Positions 1 to 7,862 are shown, counted from the first letter of the stretch. The stretch: 27,545 nt of DNA from JBFGCA01 sp041567315 (GCA_041567315.1 JBFGCA010000063.1:1-27545), one strand, 5' to 3'. The notes: a model not told the origin generated them from the sequence alone. Numbers and translations: made by a program.

Positions 1-759
1 GAAGACCCGGTAGGCGCCGAAAGTGACGCCGGGGGCGACGCCGGTCACGGCGCCGCTGGCGCCGACGATGCCGGCGACGTGAGTGCCGTGGCCGTTGCAG
101 TCGTCGGGGTCCGCGTCGGGCGTCGGCACCGGGTTGAAGGAGGGCGAGGTGGGGTCGGCGTTGAAGGCGTCTCCCACGAAGTCCCAGCCCACCTCCACCC
201 GGCAGCCGGTTCCGAAGCAACCGCCGAGGTCCGGGTGGTGGTAGTCGACGCCGGTGTCCATCACCGCCACCCGCACCCCGTCGCCGGTCAGGCCGAGGGT
301 GTTCTGGGCGACGTCGGCGCCGGTCATCGCCAGCGCGCTGGCCAGCTCGGCGTCGGAGGCGGGCTCACCGTCGGCCCAGAAAAGGCCCACCGGGTAGATC
401 GCCTTGACGCCGCTCAGCCGGTAGAGCTTGCCGAGGTCGGCCGGGTGGATCGAGATCGACAGACCGTTGAACAGGGTGTCGAAGGCAAAGCGCTCGGTGT
501 AGCGGATGCGCGCCGAGCCGGCGTTGGCCCGGAAGGCGGCCTTCTCCTGCCGCGCGGTCGTCAGGCTGCCGCCGTCGGCCACCGGCGCGCTCGGCATCTC
601 GACGAACCACAGGGCACTCGACTCGTCGAGCTGGGACTCGGAGTCGGGGATCGGCAGCGGGCCGAGGGGCGTCAGCTCCTCGATCTGGGCGCCGGCCGGC
701 GTCCAGGCCGCCACCAGGGCCAGCGAACACAGAGCCAAGGTGAGCAGAAGGCGTCTCAT
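1..759 (-). CDS. Secreted S8 subtilisin-like serine peptidase, N-terminal part (cut by window edge)
   Basis: 253 codons are visible, in frame to the window edge. Residues 1-24 form a signal peptide (charged MRRLLL, hydrophobic core, PAGA-Q cleavage). Residues about 48-125 look like an inhibitor_I9-type propeptide. The catalytic domain then starts with the Asp block VAVMDTGVDYHHPDL (D168) and the His block NGHGTHVAGIVG (H224). The Ser block must lie beyond position 1. A cysteine pair in CFGTGC (C181, C186) follows the Asp block and could form a disulfide. The ATG at 759 has an AGGAGAA Shine-Dalgarno about 12 nt upstream. It should act as an exported general protease, processed from a zymogen. 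It is divergent from the sigma-54 regulator at 1101. Family assignment is certain; the C-terminal architecture and substrate are unknown. Confidence 0.93.
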   Translation of the reverse strand, partial: MRRLLLTLALCSLALVAAWTPAGAQIEELTPLGPLPIPDSESQLDESSALWFVEMPSAPVADGGSLTTARQEKAAFRANAGSARIRYTERFAFDTLFNGLSISIHPADLGKLYRLSGVKAIYPVGLFWADGEPASDAELASALAMTGADVAQNTLGLTGDGVRVAVMDTGVDYHHPDLGGCFGTGCRVEVGWDFVGDAFNADPTSPSFNPVPTPDADPDDCNGHGTHVAGIVGASGAVTGVAPGVTFGAYRVF

Positions 760-1100
760 TCTGGTTTGTTCTCCTGAATTCCAAGAGACGTTGGTGGTTG
801 GGGTTGCGGTGCGGCGGGGGTCGGACCCCGGCCCAACCGCCTCCTCCGATTGCCTTTCGGGGCGGGACTCGCCCGCCTCGGTTTTCCGATTGCGACGCCC
901 GGTTGCCGAGCGTCGAGAGTGGGCTTGGAGCAACTCCAATGCCAGCATCGGGCCGTCGCCCAAGTGGTTTGGGTTCAACCGGTTAGGCGGGGCCAGGCTG
1001 CCGCCGGCCGGGTCCCGGCGGTTCTTCCACACGAAAAGGTCCACCCAGCTACCCCATTTCGTGTAGGGTCGAAGGTCCGGCCGGGGAGGAGCGGCCGCCG
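760..1100. promoter_or_regulatory. Divergent intergenic region with candidate operators
   Basis: These 341 bases separate the subtilase (-) from the sigma-54 regulator (+) and contain no credible gene. Two perfect inverted repeats stand out: TTGGAG-CAA-CTCCAA (925-939), and ACACGAAA (1029-1036) with TTTCGTGT (1057-1064), whose arms are separated by 20 nt and end 36 nt before the regulator's ATG. A short AACCGGTT palindrome lies at 977-984. No convincing -35/-10 or -24/-12 pair was found by eye. The 1029-1064 repeat is placed where an autoregulatory operator would be, but that role is inference. Confidence 0.35.
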
Positions 1101-2489
1101 ATGGAGGGAACTGCAACCAGAGCCTCGATCCTGGTGGTCGAGGGCGAGATCCGCGAGCCCGGCCGGCTGTCGCGGACCCTCGGCGCCGCCGGCTACGAGG
1201 TGCTGGAGGCCGCCGAGCCGGCCCAGTGCTTCGAGATGCTCGAGGCCGGCGGCATCGACGTGGTGCTGTGCGACCTGCACCGGCGCGGGCTCGAGCCGGC
1301 CGAGTTCGTCGAGCGGGTGCGCGCCATCCGGCCCGGCCAGGTGGTGGTGCTGATGGCTTCGGCCGAGCCCGAGGAGGGGGCGGCCGAGGCGCTGCGTAGC
1401 GGCGCCTTCCACTACGTCACGCGGCCGCTGGTGCGCGAGGAGCTGCTGCTGACCATGCAGCGGGCCAGCGAGCGGGCGCGGCTGCTGCGCGAGAACAGTC
1501 TGCTGCGGCTCGAGGTCGGCCAGCGCGACTCGATCGGCAGCATCGTCGGCATCCACGGGTCGATGGACGCGGTGCGCCGGCTGATCCGCAAGGTGGCCCC
1601 GACCGGCACCACGGTGATGATCTACGGCGAGAGCGGCACCGGCAAAGAGCTGGTGGCGCGCGCCATCCACCAGCTCAGCCCGCGGTCGGGGCGTCCGATG
1701 TTCGCCATCAACTGCGCCTCGATCCCCGACAGTCTGCTGGAGTCCGAGCTGTTCGGCTACGAGCGGGGCGCCTTCACCGGCGCCGTCGCCCGCAAGAAGG
1801 GTCTGCTCGAGGCCGCCTCCGGCTCGACCCTGTTCCTCGACGAGGTGGGCGACCTGGCGCCGCCGCTCCAGGGCAAGCTGCTGCGGGCGCTTCAGGAGCG
1901 GGTGATCCTGCGGCTCGGCGGCAGCGCCCTGATCCGGCTCGACCTGCGCATCATCTCGGCCAGCCACCGCGACCTGGCGGCGATGGTGGCGGCCGGCGAC
2001 TTCCGCCAGGACCTCTTCTACCGGCTCAACACCTTTCCGATCCAGATTCCGCCGCTGCGCGAGCGGGCGACCGACGTGCCGCTGCTGGTCGACCACTTCG
2101 TCCACGACTTCGCGGCGCGCGAGGGACTGGCGGTCCCGGAGCTCACCGCCGGCGCCCTGCGCCGCCTCTGCGACTACCCGTGGCCCGGCAACGTGCGCCA
2201 GCTCGGCTCGGCCATCGAGCGCGCCCTGATCCTGGCCGAGGGCGGGGTCATCGAAGAGGGAGACCTGCCGCAGGAGGTGCTGGCCCACCGGCCGCCGGCC
2301 GGTGCGGCCGGCGGCCTCGAGCTGCCCGACGGCGGCCTCGACCTGGCCGAGGTGGAGCGCCGTCTGCTGGTCCAGGCGATGGAGAAGAGCGGCTGGGTGA
2401 TCGCCAGGGCGGCGCCGCTGCTCGGCTTGAGCTACCGCACCATGCAGTACCGCCTGGGCAAGCACGGCATCGTCCGGCCGCCGGGCTGA
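1101..2489 (+). CDS. Sigma-54-dependent transcriptional activator (NtrC family) with degenerate receiver domain
   Basis: 462 residues in the order receiver (about 8-120), AAA+ sigma-54 interaction domain (about 148-375) and Fis-type helix-turn-helix (about 425-457). The AAA+ part is complete: Walker A GESGTGKE at 176-183, the sigma-54-contacting GAFTGA loop at 223-228, Walker B TLFLDEVGD and an arginine-finger region. It should therefore remodel sigma-54 holoenzyme at -24/-12 promoters. The receiver keeps D58 as possible phospho-acceptor, but the acidic pair is EG (14-15), the switch Thr is Ala/Ser and the conserved Lys is R108, so normal phosphorylation is doubtful. No histidine kinase is nearby. 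ATG 1101 is preceded by GGAGGAG. It converges on the CBS gene with 25 bp between stops. Family is secure; target genes are unknown. Confidence 0.93.
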   Translation: MEGTATRASILVVEGEIREPGRLSRTLGAAGYEVLEAAEPAQCFEMLEAGGIDVVLCDLHRRGLEPAEFVERVRAIRPGQVVVLMASAEPEEGAAEALRSGAFHYVTRPLVREELLLTMQRASERARLLRENSLLRLEVGQRDSIGSIVGIHGSMDAVRRLIRKVAPTGTTVMIYGESGTGKELVARAIHQLSPRSGRPMFAINCASIPDSLLESELFGYERGAFTGAVARKKGLLEAASGSTLFLDEVGDLAPPLQGKLLRALQERVILRLGGSALIRLDLRIISASHRDLAAMVAAGDFRQDLFYRLNTFPIQIPPLRERATDVPLLVDHFVHDFAAREGLAVPELTAGALRRLCDYPWPGNVRQLGSAIERALILAEGGVIEEGDLPQEVLAHRPPAGAAGGLELPDGGLDLAEVERRLLVQAMEKSGWVIARAAPLLGLSYRTMQYRLGKHGIVRPPG

Positions 2490-2504
2490 ACCCCGTTCGT
2501 CGGG

Positions 2505-2523
2505 GGCGGCGCGGTCAGCCGCC
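2505..2523. terminator. GC hairpin between convergent genes
   Basis: GGCGGC (2505-2510) and GCCGCC (2518-2523) form a perfect 6-bp stem with a 7-nt loop, 15 nt after the sigma-54 regulator's stop and overlapping the last codons of the CBS gene. It has no T-run on either side, so it could only be a weak or Rho-assisted terminator. In GC-rich DNA such stems also arise by chance. Confidence 0.25.
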
Positions 2524-2949
2524 GGTGATGTAGTTGGTGAGCTGCTGGATCTCGAACTCGCGGTCCTCGATGATCCCGCGGACGACGTCGCCGATCGAGA
2601 TCACGCCCACCACCTTCTTGTCGACCACCACCGGCAGGTGGCGCACCCGTTTGTCGGTCATCAGCGCCATCGCCTCCTCGACGGTGAGCTGCGGGCGGAT
2701 GCAGATCACCTGCTCGGTCATGATCTCGCGGACCAGGGTGTCGCGGGAAGATCTGCCCTTGAGGACCACCTTGCGAGCGTAGTCGCGCTCCGAGACGATG
2801 CCCACCAGCCGCTCGCCCTCCATCACCAGCAGCGCGCCGATCCCCCTGTGCGCCATCAGGTCGATGGCGTCGTAGACCGTCGAGTCGGGGGCCAGGGACC
2901 AGACCTCCCGACCCTTGACGTTCAAGAGATCGGTAACCTGCTTCATCAT
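2515..2949 (-). CDS. CBS-domain pair protein
   Basis: 144 residues made of two tandem CBS motifs and almost nothing else. CBS1 (about 8-65) contains DSTVYDAIDLMAHRGIGALLV and ends GIVSERDYARK; CBS2 (about 75-135) contains QLTVEEAMALM and ends GVISIGDVV. The SERD and S-I-G-D ends are the usual nucleotide ribose/phosphate-contacting positions, so binding of AMP, ATP or a related ligand is expected, probably as a homodimer. The start is ATG 2949, whose ATGA overlaps the stop of the MFS gene (a second in-frame ATG follows directly). Translational coupling suggests the protein accompanies the transporter, possibly as an energy sensor; that link is inference. Stand-alone CBS pairs of this size are common and mostly uncharacterised. 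Confidence 0.9.
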   Translation of the reverse strand: MMKQVTDLLNVKGREVWSLAPDSTVYDAIDLMAHRGIGALLVMEGERLVGIVSERDYARKVVLKGRSSRDTLVREIMTEQVICIRPQLTVEEAMALMTDKRVRHLPVVVDKKVVGVISIGDVVRGIIEDREFEIQQLTNYITGG

Positions 2950-4319
2950 CTGCTTTGCTGGGGCGGGAGCCTACCATCCCGACTGGCCCGGTCAAGACGG
3001 GGATCCGGGCTCTCCGCCAGCGGCCGGTCGGCGCGGATCCAGAACCAGAGGGCGGCGGCCAGCAGCGCGGCCACGGCGCCGCTGCCCATCGCCCAGGGCC
3101 ACCCGAAGACGCGGGCGACGGCGGGCACCAGGAGGGCGCCGGCGAAACCCACCAGGTTGCCGCCGGTGTTGAGGACGCCGGTGGCGGACGCGGCGTGGCG
3201 GTCGCCGACCGCGATGGTGGCCGCCCAGTAGCCGGCGTCGGTGAGTTGGATGCACCCGAAGCAGGCCGCCAGCAGGACGACCGCCGGACCGCCGGCCTCC
3301 ACCCGGGCGCCCGCCGCCAGCAGCAGCGCCGCCGCCACCAGACCGGCCACCGGCACCAGCCGTGCACCACGCCGCAGACCCAGCCGGCGCATCGCCCGGT
3401 CGCAGGCCAGACCGCCGAGCGCCGCGCCGACGGTGCCGACGACCCACTGCGAAGCGGTCAGCGCCGCCGCCTGCCGCTGGTCGAAGCCGCGCACCTCGAC
3501 CAGGTAGTAGAAGAACCAGTTGAAGAACAGGTAGAAGACGTAGTTCATCGCGAAGTAGCTGATCGTCAGCAGCAGGATCTCGCGGTTCCGGAGGGCCTGT
3601 CTCCAGACGCCGCGTCTCTCGGCCGCCGGCACCGGGGGCTGCCGGCCGGCCTCGATCAGCGCCCGCTCGGGCGCGCCCACCGCCGGGTGCTCGCCGGGGT
3701 GGTCGCGGGTCGTCCACCACCAGACGCCGGCCAGGACGAAGGCGAGCGGCGCGGTCAGCAGGAACGACCCGCGCCAGCCCGCGCCCGCCATCAGCCACAC
3801 CACCAGCGGTCCGGTGGCGGCGCCGCCCAGGGTCAGCCCGGCGCTGGAGAGGCCGTTGGGCCACCCCCAAGCCGCCACCGGGAACCAGTTGGCCACCATG
3901 CCGCCGGTCATCACCGGGAAGACCGGCGCCTGGGCGAGACCGACCAGGAAGCGGACCGCCACCAGGGCGGCGACCACGGCCGCGCCGGCGACGGCAGCGG
4001 TGCCGGGGACCAGTCCGGTGGCCAGGGTCAGCAGGCCGGTCGCCGCCAGGATCAAAGTCACCGCCAGACGCGGGCCGACCCGGTCGCCGAACACGCCGCC
4101 GGGGAACTGGAAGAGGGCGTAGCCGAGGGCGAAGGCCGACAGCACCACGCCGAGCTGGATCTCGCTGAGACCCAGCTCGACGATCATCGCCGGACCGACG
4201 ATCGACAGGTTGGTCCGCAGCACGTAGCAGACGAAGCTCACCCCGACGATCAGCGCCAGGACCCGCCAGCGGACCGGCAGGCCCTGGACCCGGCGCCGGG
4301 CTTGGGGACGGACCGTCAC
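2946..4319 (-). CDS. MFS transporter, anion:cation symporter-like
   Basis: 457 residues with about twelve hydrophobic segments, the standard MFS length. Helix 1 with YVLRTNLSIVGPAMI, followed by LSEIQLGVVLSAFALGY and the motif-A loop GGVFGDRVGPR (about 74-84), resembles the ACS family, which takes up organic anions such as hexuronates, glucarate or phthalate with protons. A central cytoplasmic loop (about 215-240) separates the two halves. The start is GTG 4319, only 4 nt after the oxidase stop, and the stop overlaps the CBS start. Its operon partners are a methyltransferase and an N-methyl-amino-acid oxidase, so the cargo may be a methylated amino acid or betaine-type compound; substrate cannot be read from sequence. 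Confidence 0.9.
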   Translation of the reverse strand: MTVRPQARRRVQGLPVRWRVLALIVGVSFVCYVLRTNLSIVGPAMIVELGLSEIQLGVVLSAFALGYALFQFPGGVFGDRVGPRLAVTLILAATGLLTLATGLVPGTAAVAGAAVVAALVAVRFLVGLAQAPVFPVMTGGMVANWFPVAAWGWPNGLSSAGLTLGGAATGPLVVWLMAGAGWRGSFLLTAPLAFVLAGVWWWTTRDHPGEHPAVGAPERALIEAGRQPPVPAAERRGVWRQALRNREILLLTISYFAMNYVFYLFFNWFFYYLVEVRGFDQRQAAALTASQWVVGTVGAALGGLACDRAMRRLGLRRGARLVPVAGLVAAALLLAAGARVEAGGPAVVLLAACFGCIQLTDAGYWAATIAVGDRHAASATGVLNTGGNLVGFAGALLVPAVARVFGWPWAMGSGAVAALLAAALWFWIRADRPLAESPDPRLDRASRDGRLPPQQSR

Positions 4320-4323
4320 GCCG

Positions 4324-5490
4324 TCAGATCATGTAGACCCGGGGCGGGTCTTCCATCCACAAGATCGGCCGGGTCAGGCGGAAGGCCTCGAGATCGGCCG
4401 CGGTCTCGCCGTCGAGGGCCAGCTCGCTCAGGCAGCGCCCCAGCGCCGAGGCGAACTTGAAGGCGTGGCCGGCGCCGATCGCCAGCCACACCCGCGGCGC
4501 CGCGGGCAGCCGGTCGACGATGAAATCCCGGTCGGGGGTCAGCGTGTAGAGACAGGTCCTGGTGTAGAGCTCCGGGCCGGCGGCCGCCGGCAGGTGCCGC
4601 TCGACGAAGGCCCGGGTGCGCGCCAGGGTCGCCGGGTCGGGCTCGAAGCTGCGGCTGTCGGCCGTCACCAGCCGCCCGCCGACGTCCTGGGCCACCTTGA
4701 CGGCCTCCTCGCCGAAGACCGGGAAGCCGTAGAAGCAGGGCTCGTCCATCCAGATCCAGATCGGGAACCGCTTGCAGGAGAAGAGATCCAGACGCGGGCT
4801 CGAGAAGTAGGTGAGCTGTTCCTGGGTCACCTCGAGCGGCAGCCGCAGCCCGCAGGTGGCCAGCAGCTCGTTGGTCCAGGCGCCGGCGGTGACGACGAGC
4901 TGCTCGGCCCGGTGGCGGGCGCCGCCGACGGCGACCTCGACCTCGTCGCCCACCTGCCGGACGCTCTCGACCGCCGCCCCCTCGACGATCGCCGCACCGT
5001 GCGCCGCCGCCAGCCGCTGGTGGGCCGCGGTGGCCCGCGCCGCCGCCACCAGGCCGCCCGCCGCCTGGTAGAGGCCGGTGACCGCCTCGATCCTCCGGAA
5101 CTGCGGCCAGCGCTTCGCGACCTCTTGCCCGCTCAGCAGCTCGAACGGCACTCCCGCGGCCGCCAGGCTCCCGGTGTAGTCGTCCATCGGGATCGCCCCG
5201 CCGGGCGGGAACAGGTCGAGCCCGCCGCAGCGGTGGACGAGGCGCTCGCCGGCCTCCTCCTCGACCACCGCCCAGGTCTCGTAGGCGGCGGCCGCCAGCC
5301 GCACGTAGGCCGGCGTGTGGTACGAGTAGCGGATGATCCGCGAGTGGTCGTGCGAGCCGCCGCGGTCGTGCCCGAGCGTGAACCGCTCGACCCCCAGCAC
5401 CTCGTCGCCGAGCCGCCGGGCCAGCCAGTAGAGCGCCCCGCTGCCGAGGCCGCCGAGGCCCAGGACGATGACCCGCCAGTCGGTCTTCAA
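4324..5490 (-). CDS. FAD-dependent N-methyl-amino-acid oxidase (monomeric sarcosine oxidase/SolA-like)
   Basis: 388 residues, the size of monomeric sarcosine oxidase (MSOX) and N-methyl-tryptophan oxidase. An N-terminal Rossmann signature GLGGLGSG (10-17) is followed by GSHDHSRIIRYSY. The end carries TCLYTLTPDRDFIVD, where C313 matches the covalent flavin cysteine (C315 in MSOX), and GHAFKFA, the C-terminal FAD-binding segment. K265 in FGEEAVKV falls at the oxygen-activating lysine of MSOX. So it should oxidise an N-methyl or secondary amino acid with O2, giving formaldehyde and H2O2. The only usable start is TTG 5490: an in-frame TAG lies 9 codons upstream, inside the end of the foldback element at 5515-5683, and there is no clear Shine-Dalgarno. 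The exact substrate is open. Confidence 0.9.
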   Translation of the reverse strand: MKTDWRVIVLGLGGLGSGALYWLARRLGDEVLGVERFTLGHDRGGSHDHSRIIRYSYHTPAYVRLAAAAYETWAVVEEEAGERLVHRCGGLDLFPPGGAIPMDDYTGSLAAAGVPFELLSGQEVAKRWPQFRRIEAVTGLYQAAGGLVAAARATAAHQRLAAAHGAAIVEGAAVESVRQVGDEVEVAVGGARHRAEQLVVTAGAWTNELLATCGLRLPLEVTQEQLTYFSSPRLDLFSCKRFPIWIWMDEPCFYGFPVFGEEAVKVAQDVGGRLVTADSRSFEPDPATLARTRAFVERHLPAAAGPELYTRTCLYTLTPDRDFIVDRLPAAPRVWLAIGAGHAFKFASALGRCLSELALDGETAADLEAFRLTRPILWMEDPPRVYMI

Positions 5491-5514
5491 GCCGCCGGCC
5501 CCGGCAGTGTTCTG

Positions 5515-5683
5515 CTAGCAGCCCGTGGTGGAAGTCCGCCCGGCCGTCTGGCGGCGGGGCGGAGCCGTCTGCGGCGTTGCCGCTCCTCGACAATGGCTCG
5601 GCATTGCCTGCTTCGCGTCGTCTGGCATCCGGCCCCGCCGCGCTCGCCAGCCGAGCCGACCGACTTCCACCAGGGACTGCTAG
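5515..5683. mobile_element. MITE-like foldback element with CTAG ends
   Basis: 169 bp of apparently non-coding DNA with terminal inverted repeats. The left end begins CTAGCAG and continues to TGGTGGAAGTC (5515-5536); the right end is its inverse (5662-5683), 20 of 22 positions matching. Inner arms GCGGCGGGGC (5551-5560) and GCCCCGCCGC (5632-5641) are perfectly complementary, and the centre holds CAATG/CATTG (5591-5595, 5602-5606), so the whole element can fold into one long hairpin. CTAG at both ends could be a 4-bp target duplication. No transposase is encoded. It lies 3 bp after the methyltransferase stop and 24 bp before the oxidase start. The element class and the IS that mobilises it are inferred. 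Confidence 0.7.
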
Positions 5684-5686
5684 TGC

Positions 5687-6697
5687 TCAATGGCCGCGCT
5701 CGGCCTTGCGCGCGTCCCGTTTATCGTGCCCGTAGTACTCGTAGGCCGACATCGCCTTGCCGCTGGTGGAGCGCCACTGCCGCTCCGCCGCCGGCAGCTT
5801 GCCGAGGGCGCGGGCCATCGCCCGCACGTGGGCGGCGGCCGAGCCGCAGCACGAGCCGATGAAGTCGATCCCCAGGTCACGGGCGCGGACCGCGTAGTCC
5901 GCCATCTCGGCCCGCGCGAGCTGCAGCGGCTCGAGGCCGTGCGGGAACTCGGGCAGGGCGGTGAAGTCGTGCTGGTTCTCCGGGGTGCGGTAGGCGGTCG
6001 GCTGGCAGGCGACGAAGCCGTCGACCGTCCGGCGGATCGCGCGCATCAGCGGCAAGGTCGTTGCCGGGTTGCGCAGGCAGTTGAGACCCACGATCTCGGC
6101 CCCGGCGTCGGCCAGCCGGCGGCAGCAGTCGGCCGGGTCGTGACCGTCGTGGGACAGCGGCTGGTGCTCGAAGCTCATCGTCACCATCGCCACCTGGCCG
6201 GCGGCCTTGATCCGCTCCACCGCCAGCAGCGCCTCGCCCAGGGCCCCGAAGGTCTCGCCGATGATCAGGTCGACCCCCTCGTCGACCTGCCAGCCGATCT
6301 GGCGGTCGAACAGCTCGCGCACCCGGTCGGCCGAGCGCGGGTCGGCCGGGTCGTACATCCAGGTCAGGCTGAGGTTGCCGGCCACCAGCGCGTCGCCGTC
6401 CGCCGCCGCCTGGCGGGCGATCCGCACCGCCGCCCGGTTGATCTCCTCGACCCGACCCGCCAGCCCGACCGTCGCCAGCTTGTCGTCGCTGGCGTAGAAG
6501 GTGAGCGCCGTCAGCACCTCGGCGCCGGCCGCGAGGAACTCCCGGTGCAGCTCCTCGACCGCTTCCGGGCGGCGCAGGCAGACCTCCGGGGTGAACGGTC
6601 CCGCCTGCACCCACCCGCGCTTCTCGAGCTCCAGCAGATAGCCGCCGTCGCCCAGCACCGGCCCTTCCGCCAACCGCTCGAGGATGCCCCGGCTCAC
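5687..6697 (-). CDS. Betaine-homocysteine S-methyltransferase-like enzyme
   Basis: 336 residues of the pfam S-methyl_trans (TIM barrel) family. The opening GILERLAEGPVLGDGGYLLE and the segment EVLTALTFYASDDKL are strikingly like BHMT rather than MetH or MmuM. The zinc/homocysteine cysteines are C207 (GLNC), C283 and C284 (GSCCGS), matching the C217/C299/C300 triad of human BHMT. It lacks the long C-terminal dimerisation arm of animal BHMT (about 400 residues). Expected reaction: transfer of methyl from betaine or a related onium compound to homocysteine, giving methionine. The start is GTG 6697, 18 nt after the membrane protein's stop, with a weak purine-rich GGACAGAGAG upstream. The oxidase next in the operon could demethylate the dimethylglycine/sarcosine-type product. 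Donor specificity is inferred. Confidence 0.88.
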   Translation of the reverse strand: MSRGILERLAEGPVLGDGGYLLELEKRGWVQAGPFTPEVCLRRPEAVEELHREFLAAGAEVLTALTFYASDDKLATVGLAGRVEEINRAAVRIARQAAADGDALVAGNLSLTWMYDPADPRSADRVRELFDRQIGWQVDEGVDLIIGETFGALGEALLAVERIKAAGQVAMVTMSFEHQPLSHDGHDPADCCRRLADAGAEIVGLNCLRNPATTLPLMRAIRRTVDGFVACQPTAYRTPENQHDFTALPEFPHGLEPLQLARAEMADYAVRARDLGIDFIGSCCGSAAAHVRAMARALGKLPAAERQWRSTSGKAMSAYEYYGHDKRDARKAERGH

Positions 6698-6715
6698 CGT
6701 CTCTCTGTCCGTGGC

Positions 6716-7792
6716 TTACGCCCGGACCAAGGCTATCGCGAAGTGTGCCGCGGCGTAGAGCGCCACCAGCGCGATCAGCAGCTTGACGCCGGCCGGGGCG
6801 AGGACCAGGAACAGGCCGAGCATTCCGAGCGACATGAGCGCGGCGCCCAGGGTGATGACGAAGATCCGGCGCCAGCGGCGGCTGAACTGCCAGGCGCGCG
6901 AGCGCCAGGCGATCTTGAGCTCGCCCAGGGTGAACTGCTCGCCCGCCTCGGCGCCGATCGCTTCGCCCTCCTGCCGGTAGGCGCCCCCGCCGCCTACCCG
7001 CGGACCGGCCGGCAGCAGGCCGCGGGCTGCGAACTCCTCGATCTCGCGCTGGCTCATCGGCTGGCCCTGGGCCAGGACCAGGGCCAGGATGCCGCCCATG
7101 AACAGCGCGAAGCCGAAGACGGTCAGCGTGATCACGGGGACCAGGAGCTCGCTCTGGCGCTCGGCCATCAGGGTCTCGAGCGCCTCGAGCGGTGGGATCG
7201 CCTCGCCGATGGCGAGGATCATCACCGCGCCGGCCAGCAGGCCGAGCGAGGTCAGGGCACGGCGCCACCACGGCCGCGCCGCGGCGGCGGTGCCGGTTAT
7301 CGCCTCGAGCACCTCCTCTTCGGTGGGCTGCACTGCGCGGCGGATCTCGGTGGCCACCTGCTCGGCCGCCAGCCGGCCGAAGGGGTCCTCCCCCTCGCCG
7401 GCCTCGACGCCCGGGTCCTCGCCCAGCGCCGCCTCGACGTCCCGCAGGTTGGCCCGGATCAGCGCCCGGGTCAGCGCGATCCAGCCGGCGTTGAAGGCCA
7501 GCCAGCTACCGGCCACCAGCGCCAGCAGCCCGACGTTCCGCGCGTCGAGCGGCTGGCCGTCGAGGACCATGAGGCGCAGCAGGACCGCGACGATCCCGAC
7601 CCACAGGATCGCGTAGACGATGCCCAGGTTGCGGGCGGACAAGCCGCGCTCAGGCTCCAGTGCGGCGCCGTCCTCGCCACGGCGCACGCCGACCATGGCG
7701 GCGCTGAACCGCACCATGACCCAGACCATGGCCGCCGCCAGGACAGCCAGCAGACCCAGGATCGGGAGCAGGGAGCGCAGTGGCGCCTCCAT
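6716..7792 (-). CDS. Polytopic membrane protein of unknown function
   Basis: 358 residues not matched to a named family. Seven hydrophobic segments can be read at about 8-30, 57-76, 87-108, 180-200, 216-243, 312-333 and 336-356. A hydrophilic stretch rich in acidic residues (about 115-165) splits helices 3 and 4, and a second soluble loop (about 245-305) precedes a basic WRSRAWQFSRRWRR segment just before helix 6, likely at the cytoplasmic face. ATG 7792 has a good GGAGG at a 7-nt spacing. It sits 18 nt upstream of the methyltransferase on the same strand, so they may be cotranscribed, but nothing in the sequence ties it to methyl metabolism. Confidence 0.8.
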   Translation of the reverse strand: MEAPLRSLLPILGLLAVLAAAMVWVMVRFSAAMVGVRRGEDGAALEPERGLSARNLGIVYAILWVGIVAVLLRLMVLDGQPLDARNVGLLALVAGSWLAFNAGWIALTRALIRANLRDVEAALGEDPGVEAGEGEDPFGRLAAEQVATEIRRAVQPTEEEVLEAITGTAAAARPWWRRALTSLGLLAGAVMILAIGEAIPPLEALETLMAERQSELLVPVITLTVFGFALFMGGILALVLAQGQPMSQREIEEFAARGLLPAGPRVGGGGAYRQEGEAIGAEAGEQFTLGELKIAWRSRAWQFSRRWRRIFVITLGAALMSLGMLGLFLVLAPAGVKLLIALVALYAAAHFAIALVRA

Positions 7793-7862
7793 GCCGGTGC
7801 CTCCGGGAAGTGTCGGACGCAGCCTAGCAGAGCCCGCGCGGAGCGCGAGAAAGCGTCGTCAG

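Noticed and set aside
7824..7830. CTAGCAG, the same heptamer as the start of the foldback element
   Set aside because: The match ends after seven bases and there is no inverted partner nearby, so it is a chance hit.
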